From: Ignavibacteriota bacterium
Lineage (GTDB): Bacteria; Bacteroidota; Ignavibacteria; SZUA-365
Assembly (NCBI GenBank): GCA_016218045.1
Contig: JACRFB010000021.1
Location: forward strand, 1 to 47,319
DNA length: 47,319 bases
Direction: 5' to 3'
In this document: in pieces, positions 41,244-47,319 of the stretch
How positions within the stretch are numbered: the first letter of the stretch is position 1
How the letters are laid out: each line of letters opens with the position of its first letter
Made by a program: the position numbers and the translations under genes
The notes under the pieces: model-generated
What the model was told of the DNA's origin: nothing
Databases searched by the model: none
Seen by the model: the letters and a program-made list of their open reading frames with translations, nothing else

Positions 41244-41951
41244 GTGCGTTGCGCCGTGTGTGGTGCCGACAATTCGGAGCTTGCGCTCCGCTGTGCCGCG
41301 TGCGGCGCGTACGTGCGCGACCGCGTGCCCGCGCTGAACCTCTTCGCGACCCTGTGGGCCGTGATCGAGAGTCCGCGCGAGGCCTTCCTGCGTGTGGCGC
41401 GCAGCGAGCAGAAGAACTACGTGGTCGGAATATTCGGAGCTACGGGTCCGTTATTCCTCGCCGGCGCCGCGGCGGCCGCCGGGGCGGGGGATACGGACCT
41501 GCACTTCGGACTGCTCTTTCTCGGCGTGTTCCTCGCCGGACCCCCGCTCGGCATGCTGTTGTGGACGGCCGCCACGTACGTCCTACGCCTGCTGCTTCCC
41601 GAGGGCGCGCTGCCGAAGGCGCGTTTCCGCGCGCTGATGCCGTTGGTGGCATACGCGCTGTTTCCCGCCGCGCTGTCGGCGCTGGTGCTGCTGCCCGTGC
41701 AGCTCGGCATTTTCGGGCGGTATCTCTTCTCCGCCAATCCCTACCCGTGGATGCTGCAGCCCGCGGCCTTCTGGATTCTTCTCGGTCTCGAGGGCGCCTT
41801 TCTGCTTTGGTCGGCCGCGCTGCTCGTGCGCGCGCCGGGTGTGTACGGCATAGGTCCGGCACGCGCGGCCGCGGGTGTGCTGCCGGTGCTTGCGGGAGTC
41901 GCGGCGCTTGTGTTTTTTTGCGGAAAACTGCTCGGTGGAGTGTTGCCATGA
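41244..41951 (+). CDS. zinc-ribbon, Yip1-like polytopic membrane protein
   Basis: The 235-residue product begins with a zinc-ribbon (C3-x2-C6 and C17-x2-C20, CAVCG and CAACG). About five or six hydrophobic helices follow, in a pattern resembling Yip1-domain proteins (ESPREAFLRVARSEQKNYVVGIFGATGPLFLAGAAA). The GTG at 41244 lies after GGAGG. Its stop overlaps the start of nanE (ATGA), so the two are coupled. Function unknown; a membrane sorting or stress role is only a guess. Confidence 0.7.
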   Translation: MRCAVCGADNSELALRCAACGAYVRDRVPALNLFATLWAVIESPREAFLRVARSEQKNYVVGIFGATGPLFLAGAAAAAGAGDTDLHFGLLFLGVFLAGPPLGMLLWTAATYVLRLLLPEGALPKARFRALMPLVAYALFPAALSALVLLPVQLGIFGRYLFSANPYPWMLQPAAFWILLGLEGAFLLWSAALLVRAPGVYGIGPARAAAGVLPVLAGVAALVFFCGKLLGGVLP

Positions 41952-42667
41952 GAGACGCGCGGGAATTGCTGCCACACGGCCTCATCGTATCGGTGCACGT
42001 GGACGAATCGGATCCGCTCGCGCCGCTCGATCTCATGCTCGCCTTTGCGAAGGCCGCGGAGCAGGGCGGAGCTACGGCGCTGCGCGTCGAGGGCGCCGCG
42101 ACCGTGGGCGCGCTGCGCAAACGCACGTCGCTCCCGATCATCGCGTACACGAAGGGCGAGTACGGCGATCAGGCCGAACTCATCACGCCCGATTTCCCCG
42201 ACGTCGAGGCCCTGTTCGCTGCCGGCGCCGACATCGTGGCCATCGACGCCACCAAGCGCCGCAGGCCAAACGGCATGGACGGCTTCGTGTTTTTCGAGGA
42301 GGCGCGCAAACGTTTCCATCAGCCGCTCTGGGCGGATGTTGCGCTGTTCCGTGAAGGGGTCAAGGCCGCCGAGGCCGGAGCCGACTTTATCGCGACCACA
42401 CTTTCGGGCTACACGCCCGGCACCGTGGTGAAGGATTATCGCACGCCCGACTTCCAGCTCATTCACGAACTCTCGATGTCGCTCATCATCCCCGTGATCG
42501 CGGAAGGCCGTATCTGGACGCCCGAAGACGCCGTCCACGCACTGCACGTCGGCGCCCATGCCGTCGTTGTCGGCTCGGCCATCACACGCCCCCGCGTCAT
42601 CACACAGATGTATTCCAACGCCGTCAAATCCTTCCTCGACAACGCTGAGGCAGGAGCTAGGATCTAG
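41948..42667 (+). CDS. nanE: N-acetylmannosamine-6-phosphate 2-epimerase
   Basis: The 239-residue TIM-barrel enzyme converts ManNAc-6-P to GlcNAc-6-P in amino-sugar and sialic-acid use. Signatures are PHGLIVSVH, LPIIAYTKGEYGD (with the catalytic-region lysine), GADIVAIDATKRRRPNG, ATTLSGYTPG and IPVIAEGRIWTPEDA (with the catalytic glutamate). No other sialic-acid genes are nearby, so it may act in peptidoglycan recycling. The final residues AGARI and the TAG stop are encoded by the first units of a GGATCTA/GGAGTTA heptamer array. Confidence 0.9.
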   Translation: MRDARELLPHGLIVSVHVDESDPLAPLDLMLAFAKAAEQGGATALRVEGAATVGALRKRTSLPIIAYTKGEYGDQAELITPDFPDVEALFAAGADIVAIDATKRRRPNGMDGFVFFEEARKRFHQPLWADVALFREGVKAAEAGADFIATTLSGYTPGTVVKDYRTPDFQLIHELSMSLIIPVIAEGRIWTPEDAVHALHVGAHAVVVGSAITRPRVITQMYSNAVKSFLDNAEAGARI

Positions 42668-43095
42668 GAGTTAGGATCTGGTAGAAGGAGATAGGAGATA
42701 GTAGTGTCGAAGGCTGAATGTTGAACACAGTCCCTAGTCCCCAGTTCCCAGTTCCAACTACCCAGTCCCAAGTTCCCAGTCCCGTCGCGCTTCGACAAGC
42801 TCAGCGTGACACAGCGTGGCTGTTCCGCTCCCTAGTTCCCAGTTCCAATTACCCAGTTCCCAGTTCCAATTACACAGTTCCCAGTTCCTATTACCCAGTT
42901 CCCAGTCCCCAGTCCCGTCGCGCTTCGACAAGCTCAGCGTGACAATGCTCCCTTCCAGACACTCCTATACCCTAACTCCTATCTCCTAGATCCTTCTACC
43001 AGATCCTAACTCCTATCTCCTAGATCCTTCTACCAGATCCTAACTCCTATCTCCTAGATCCTTCTACCAGATCCGAACTCCTATCTCCCAGCTCC
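42653..43095. repeat. nested heptamer arrays between nanE and yqeY
   Basis: Left arm: GGAGCTA, GGATCTA, GGAGTTA, GGATCTG, GTAGAAG and following. Centre (about 42730-42910): CCCAGTT, CCAATTA and CCCAGTC heptamers, interrupted by two hairpin elements of the TTG-loop type (42784-42812 and 42917-42944, both in reverse orientation). Right arm (about 42970-43085): three 34-bp units made of TCCTAAC, TCCTATC, TCCTAGA, TCCTTCT and ACCAGA. The right arm is the reverse complement of the left one; 23 bp at 42667-42689 match 42991-43013 and 43025-43047 exactly in inverted form. No gene is present. Confidence 0.9.
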
Positions 43096-43099
43096 TCCA

Positions 43100-43552
43100 A
43101 TGACCCTTTCAGAAAAGATAAACGACGATATGAAAGCCGCATTAAAAGGCGGTCGCAAGACGGAACTCGAAACGTTGCGCACGATACGCGCGGCGATACT
43201 CGAGGTGGAAAAGAAAAAGATCGGCACCGTGCTGGGTGAGGACGATGAACTGGCCGTGCTGACCGCCGCCGCAAAGAAGCGGCGCGAGGCGATCGAATCG
43301 TACAGCAGCGCGGGCAGGCACGATCTTGCGGAGCAGGAGAAGGCCGAGCTGGAGGTGATCGTCCGTTACCTGCCGCAGCAGCTCACGAGCGAGGAACTCG
43401 AATCCTTGGCGAAGGAGGCGATCGCCGCCGCGGGAGCGGCCGATATGAAGGACTTCGGCAAGGTGATGGGTCCGCTGATGAAATCCGTGAAGGGACGTGC
43501 CGACGGCGCGGCGGTGCAGGCCATGATACGGCGCCTGCTCGGAGGCGTGTAG
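43100..43552 (+). CDS. yqeY: GatB/YqeY domain protein
   Basis: The 150-residue protein is a stand-alone YqeY domain: LSEKINDDMKAALKGG, LRTIRAAILEVEKKK, EQEKAELEVIVRYLPQQL and a C-terminal MKDFGKVMGPLMKSVKGRADG segment that in GatB helps tRNA binding. Its exact role is not established. Its last base overlaps the GTG start of mutS2, so the two genes form one unit. Confidence 0.9.
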   Translation: MTLSEKINDDMKAALKGGRKTELETLRTIRAAILEVEKKKIGTVLGEDDELAVLTAAAKKRREAIESYSSAGRHDLAEQEKAELEVIVRYLPQQLTSEELESLAKEAIAAAGAADMKDFGKVMGPLMKSVKGRADGAAVQAMIRRLLGGV

Positions 43553-45936
43553 TGCCGGACACACATCCGTACCGCGACGCGGCCGCAAAACTCGAACTGG
43601 ATCTCATTCTCCAGAAAATCGCCGCGGGTGCCCGCACGGTGTACGGCCGCGAGGCTGTGGCCGCGCTCGAACCCTCACCCATCCCCGCCGAAGTGTACGA
43701 CGAACTCGAGCGTGTGCGCGAATACCGCGCGCTGCTCGACGCCGACGATCCGCCGCCGCTCGCCGAGATCGAGGACTGCCGCGCCGCGCTGCACCGCGCC
43801 GGCATTCCGGGCAGCAGCATCCCCTCGCAGGATCTGCGCCAGATCCTGCAGGCGCTCACCGCCTTCCGCGAGCTGAACATCTTCCAGACGCGCCGCGCCG
43901 AACGCGCGCCCATGCTTGCGGCGCTCGCCGCGCAGCTCGTGGTGGACAAGGTGCTCGAATTCCACATCGACCGCGTGGTCGACGAGGAGGGGGGCGTGAA
44001 GGACACGGCCAGCAAGGAACTGCGCCAGCTCCGCCGCGACATCATCGACAAGACGGGACAACTTCGACGCCGCATGGAGGTGATACTCAAGCGCGTGTCG
44101 GAGGACGAACTCGTGCAGGAAGAGCTTGTGACCCTGCGCGACGGACGTATGGTTCTGCCCGTCAAGCTTGAACACAAGCGCCAGGTGCAGGGCTTCATCC
44201 ACAGCACATCGGCGACGGGGCAGACCGTCTATATCGAACCGACCGAAACACTCGATCTCAACAACGAGATACGCGACCTGCAGTTCGCCGAGCAGCGTGA
44301 GGTGGCGAAGATACTCACCGAACTCACCGACCGGCTTCGTCCGCAGTCGTCGCCGATGCTCGACGCGCTCGTGATTTTCGGGCAGCTCGACGCGATCAAT
44401 GCGCGCGCGCGGTATGCCATCGCAGTGCAGGCGTCCTTCCCGAGCGTGTCGCCCGGCGGTCCACTGGTCGTGAGCCGCGGACGCCATCCCATTCTCATGC
44501 TGCACAAAAAACACGACGCCGTTGTGCCGCTCGATCTCGAACTCGGCCACGAGGCCACGACACTGCTGATCACCGGACCGAACGCGGGCGGCAAAAGTGT
44601 CGCGATGAAGGCCGTGGGACTGTTTGCGCTGATGGTGCAGTGCGGCATTCCCGTGCCCTGCGACGAGACCAGCGCCTTCCCGGTGTATTCCGGCGTGTAT
44701 GTGGACATCGGCGACGAACAGTCGGTGGAGAACGACCTCAGCACGTTCAGCTCGCATGTGCGGCGTCTTGCGGCCATCACCGCGGCGGCCGACGCGCGCA
44801 GTCTCGTGCTCATCGACGAAATAGGCACGGGCACCGATCCCGCCGAGGGAAGCGCGCTTGGCGCGGCCATACTCGAGGCGCTCACCGCGCGCGGCGCACA
44901 TGTGATCGCGACCACGCATCACGGCATGCTCAAGGCCTTCGCGCATGAACATCCGCGCATGGTGAACGGCGCGATGGAATTCGACATGCAGTCGCTTGAA
45001 CCGACGTACCGCTTTCATGCCGGACTGCCCGGCTCGAGCTACGCGTTCGAGATCACGAGGCGGCACGGCATGGAGCCGCGTATCATCGAACGCGCGCGTG
45101 AACTGCTCGGCACGCGCGGCGACGCGCTCGAGCATCTGCTCGGCGCGGTCGAGAAGAAGTCGCAGGAACTCCACGAGCATCTTCGCGCGGCACGCAGCGC
45201 CGAACAGAAGTACGAGGCCCTGCTGACCGAATATCAGGACAAAGTCGCCTCGCTCAAGGCCGAGGCGCGGCGCGTGAAACAGGCCGCGCTCGAGGAGGCC
45301 GAGACCCTGCTCGAGGACGCGAACGCGGCCATCGAGAGCGCCGTGCGCGACATCCGTGAATCGCAGGCCGAAAAGGAAACCGTGCGACAGGCCCGCGAAC
45401 GTGTTGCGACATTTCGCGAACGTGTCGCAGCCGAAAAACCGGCGCCCGATCCGCAGCAGAAACAGGAGAAGTCCGCAGCGCCGCAGCGCGCGGGTGTGAT
45501 ACAGATGGGCGACACCGTCGCGATGCGCGACAATCCCTCGTCGCGCGGAACCGTGCTCGACCGGCCGAAGGACGGCTATGCGACCGTGGCTTTCGGCATG
45601 ATGAAGATGCGTGTGGAACTGCGCTCACTCGTTGCCGTCGAGGAAAAGAAGGGCGGTGAACGTGTGGCCACGGCCATGCCCGAATCGCGTCCGCGCAACG
45701 AAATCGATCTGCGCGGCCAGTATGGCGACGACGCCGTGCGCGCGCTCGACACCTATCTCTACGAGGCGTACTCCGCCGGCTTCAAACGCGTGGACATCAT
45801 TCACGGCAAGGGCACGGGCGCGCTGCGCAAACGCGTGCACGACTATCTGAAGGATCTTCCCTTCGTGGCCGACTACCGCCTCGGCGAGTGGAATGAAGGA
45901 TCGACCGGCGTGACCGTTGTGTTTTTGAAGGATTGA
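43552..45936 (+). CDS. mutS2: endonuclease MutS2
   Basis: The 794-residue protein has the MutS2 layout: a core and clamp region (about 1-300), an ATPase with Walker A GPNAGGKS (about 342-349), SVENDLSTFSSH and LIDEIGTGTDPAEGSAL, a coiled-coil (about 520-640) and a C-terminal Smr nuclease domain (EIDLRGQYGDDAV and IIHGKGTGALR). MutS2 acts on branched DNA and collided ribosomes in different bacteria. The GTG at 43552 overlaps the yqeY stop. A heptamer array starts 28 bp after the stop. Confidence 0.95.
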   Translation: MPDTHPYRDAAAKLELDLILQKIAAGARTVYGREAVAALEPSPIPAEVYDELERVREYRALLDADDPPPLAEIEDCRAALHRAGIPGSSIPSQDLRQILQALTAFRELNIFQTRRAERAPMLAALAAQLVVDKVLEFHIDRVVDEEGGVKDTASKELRQLRRDIIDKTGQLRRRMEVILKRVSEDELVQEELVTLRDGRMVLPVKLEHKRQVQGFIHSTSATGQTVYIEPTETLDLNNEIRDLQFAEQREVAKILTELTDRLRPQSSPMLDALVIFGQLDAINARARYAIAVQASFPSVSPGGPLVVSRGRHPILMLHKKHDAVVPLDLELGHEATTLLITGPNAGGKSVAMKAVGLFALMVQCGIPVPCDETSAFPVYSGVYVDIGDEQSVENDLSTFSSHVRRLAAITAAADARSLVLIDEIGTGTDPAEGSALGAAILEALTARGAHVIATTHHGMLKAFAHEHPRMVNGAMEFDMQSLEPTYRFHAGLPGSSYAFEITRRHGMEPRIIERARELLGTRGDALEHLLGAVEKKSQELHEHLRAARSAEQKYEALLTEYQDKVASLKAEARRVKQAALEEAETLLEDANAAIESAVRDIRESQAEKETVRQARERVATFRERVAAEKPAPDPQQKQEKSAAPQRAGVIQMGDTVAMRDNPSSRGTVLDRPKDGYATVAFGMMKMRVELRSLVAVEEKKGGERVATAMPESRPRNEIDLRGQYGDDAVRALDTYLYEAYSAGFKRVDIIHGKGTGALRKRVHDYLKDLPFVADYRLGEWNEGSTGVTVVFLKD

Positions 45937-45964
45937 GTGCACGGTGTTGATATTGATCCTGTGA

Positions 45965-46069
45965 GGAGACAGGAGATAGGAGACTGGAGACTGGAGACAG
46001 GAGAAAGGAGACTGGAGACAGGAGATAGGAGACTGGAGACTGGAGACAGGAGATAGGAGATAGGAGACA
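45965..46069. repeat. perfect heptamer array GGAGAC(A/T)/GGAGATA, 15 units
   Basis: Fifteen uninterrupted 7-mers (GGAGACA, GGAGATA, GGAGACT, GGAGACT, GGAGACA, GGAGAAA and so on) fill 105 bp between mutS2 and the next gene. Four reverse-complement units of the same type are found inside the next gene at 46314-46341. The rest of the gap (46070-46178) shows nothing clear. Confidence 0.95.
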
Positions 46070-46178
46070 AACTGAAGGATTGATTTCTTGATTCACATCT
46101 GTCCCTTGGGTGTTAGATGCATTTCAGCTCGGTAAACATACATTTCTGAGCAACCCTCAATGAGAATAGGATAACAGG

Positions 46179-47180
46179 ATGCGTTACTCCATTATCATAC
46201 CTGTACTGCTCGTGGTGCTGCTGTCTGTGAGTCCTGCAGCCCGGAATAATCACTGCTCCGTGGCGCACAACAATCCAAGCGCCGCACGCGCGCATCATGC
46301 CAGTCTGTCAAGCTGTCTCCTGTCTCCATCCTCCTGTCTCCTCACGCCGACCGTGCCAGTACACGCACCCTCATTCGAAGCAGACAGCATCAGAATAATG
46401 ACTTTCAACATCCGCTACGGCACTGCGCCGGACGGAGAGCAGTCGTGGTGGAACAGAAAGGACTGTTTGTTCGGCGTGCTGCGCGACACACGGCCCGACA
46501 TACTCTGTCTGCAGGAAGCGCTGCGCGGACAGCTCGACGAAATCCGCGCGGCCTTCCCCGAGTACGCGGAAGCGGGCGTGGGACGCGACGACGGCAAGAC
46601 GGAAGGGGAGTACGCGGCCATACTGTTCCGCAGTGCGCGTTTCGAAAAACGATTCGACAGCACCTTTTGGTTTTCCGACACACCCGACGTGCCCGCCTCG
46701 AAGCACTGGGGGAACGGCATTCCGCGCATCTGCACATTCGTGCTCCTGCACGACGAGCAGAGCGACAACGACATCACCGTGTACAACGTGCATCTCGACC
46801 ACGAATCGCAGCCCTCGCGCGAGAAAAGCGCAGCCGCCTTGCTCGCACGCATCGCGCGACGCGGAAGCGCCGCGCATGTGCTCGTCGCCGGAGATTTTAA
46901 CGCCGGACCCGCCAACGCGGCAGTGACGTCCATACTGGCCGCGCGCGTTCCAGGCACAGCCGATCCGCTGCTGTACGACATGTACGCGTCCCTGCATCCG
47001 GACGAGACAAGCGGCACCTATCACGCATACAGCGGCAAGGAGCGCAGCCAGCGCATCGATCTCCTCCTTGCCTCACCACACATCCGCGCACACGCCGCGC
47101 AGATCATCCGCAGCTCCTGCGGCATGCTTTGGCCCTCGGATCATTTTCCCGTACTCGCCATCTGCACCCTCAGCCCGTAG
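46179..47180 (+). CDS. secreted endonuclease/exonuclease/phosphatase family protein
   Basis: The 333-residue protein has a signal peptide (YSIIIPVLLVVLLSVSPAA) and a low-complexity linker (about 24-66), then a metal-dependent EEP fold. Motifs are IMTFNIRYGT (Asn), ILCLQEAL (Glu), VYNVHLDH, VAGDFNAGP (Asp/Asn) and the final WPSDHFPV (Asp/His). Such exported forms cleave nucleic acids or phosphodiesters or sphingolipid-like substrates; which one cannot be decided. Residues 46-56 (CLLSPSSCLLT) are encoded by heptamer repeats of the kind in the upstream gap. The stop codon is followed at once by a GGGACAGC tract. Confidence 0.88.
   Translation: MRYSIIIPVLLVVLLSVSPAARNNHCSVAHNNPSAARAHHASLSSCLLSPSSCLLTPTVPVHAPSFEADSIRIMTFNIRYGTAPDGEQSWWNRKDCLFGVLRDTRPDILCLQEALRGQLDEIRAAFPEYAEAGVGRDDGKTEGEYAAILFRSARFEKRFDSTFWFSDTPDVPASKHWGNGIPRICTFVLLHDEQSDNDITVYNVHLDHESQPSREKSAAALLARIARRGSAAHVLVAGDFNAGPANAAVTSILAARVPGTADPLLYDMYASLHPDETSGTYHAYSGKERSQRIDLLLASPHIRAHAAQIIRSSCGMLWPSDHFPVLAICTLSP
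46314..46341. repeat. heptamer repeat inside a coding sequence
   Basis: TGTCTCC, TGTCTCC, ATCCTCC and TGTCTCC, in frame within the linker of the EEP gene, are the reverse complement of the GGAGACA array at 45965. Since 28 bp is not a multiple of three, adding or losing one unit would shift the frame. Confidence 0.8.
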
Positions 47181-47198
47181 CGGGACAGCGGGAGAGAC
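47181..47198. repeat. short GGGACAGC octamer tract
   Basis: CGGGACAGCGGGAGAG follows the stop codon of the EEP gene without a gap. It belongs to the same octamer family as 12478-12615. Confidence 0.6.
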
Positions 47199-47210
47199 CC
47201 GATGTTTAAC

Positions 47211-47283
47211 ATAGCAAGCCTCGCACGTGGTGTTTAGATTTCTGTTTGCCCAAAAACATCCACACCTCGCGGAGGCTTGCTAT
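47211..47283 (+). promoter_or_regulatory. long hairpin that includes the start codon of the next gene
   Basis: ATAGCAAGCCTC (47211-47222) is perfectly complementary to GAGGCTTGCTAT (47272-47283), and an inner GGTGT (47229-47233) pairs with ACACC (47262-47266). The first two bases of the ATG at 47282 are in the stem, so read-through RNA would hide the start site. This arrangement, known from several insertion sequences, limits transposase translation from outside promoters. It may be the left end of a mobile element. Confidence 0.6.
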
Positions 47284-47319
47284 GCAGCAACGTACACAGC
47301 CCACGTTTGACGATCAACC
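47282..47319 (+). CDS. 5' end of an unidentified gene, possibly a transposase (partial)
   Basis: Only 12 codons are visible (MQQRTQPTFDDQ) before the window ends. The hairpin over the start codon and the repeat-rich flank suggest an insertion sequence, but the peptide alone is not diagnostic. Confidence 0.35.
   Translation, partial: MQQRTQPTFDDQ

Noticed and set aside
42668-43099. Short proline/serine-rich frame in the nanE-yqeY gap
   Set aside because: It is the translation of CCCAGTT heptamers and hairpin elements, with no start context.

Overview
The window looks like a chromosomal segment of a GC-rich, Gram-negative member of the Bacteroidota/Chlorobiota (FCB) assemblage, possibly an Ignavibacteria- or Kapabacteria-like lineage. 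The evidence is indirect: two secreted proteins end in type IX secretion (Por-type) C-terminal sorting domains, one of them with a GEVEDY domain; there is a pyruvoyl-dependent arginine decarboxylase of the kind found in green sulfur bacteria; most starts have weak Shine-Dalgarno sequences; and the SecA is long with a zinc-binding tail. No rRNA, tRNA or CRISPR array was seen.

Layout. 1-406: tandem repeats. 407-2667 (minus): smpB, tyrS and an arginine decarboxylase gene. 2860-12398 (minus): a tightly packed cluster of a polytopic His-rich membrane protein, a 20-heme cytochrome c, a giant cytochrome c with 66 CXXCH motifs (20 tandem triheme units), and an outer-membrane beta-barrel. A membrane-anchored iron-sulfur flavoprotein (12771-14108, plus) diverges from it. 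Together these could carry electrons from the quinone pool across the periplasm to or through the outer membrane; this is inference, but it is the most striking system here. 14313-23627 (plus): the classic rimP-nusA-infB-rbfA-truB-ribF-rpsO-pnp operon behind a good sigma70-like promoter. 23739-29189: a small alpha/beta-barrel protein, a PBP4-type D,D-carboxypeptidase, a secreted CBM9-like protein and a T9SS cargo protein.

29190-37770 is an accessory region: a PagL-like lipid A deacylase of lower GC, a degenerate 21-bp-period array of about 1 kb, a DUF6064-like membrane protein, a DUF6051-like alpha/beta hydrolase, a small membrane protein and a second T9SS cargo protein, separated by several repeat arrays. 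38142-47180 (plus) returns to core genes: secA, a zinc-ribbon membrane protein, nanE, a yqeY-like gene, mutS2 and a secreted endonuclease/exonuclease/phosphatase. The window ends inside a gene whose start codon lies in a long hairpin, as in some insertion sequences.

A second theme is the non-coding DNA. Nearly every larger intergenic gap is filled with short-period repeats. Many have a strict 7-bp period, like the heptanucleotide STRR repeats of cyanobacteria; others have 8-, 21-, 68- or 102-bp periods, or units of about 135-185 bp. Several arrays start at or supply the stop codon of the preceding gene, and one sits inside a reading frame. A dispersed hairpin occurs in about ten copies with compensatory stem changes.
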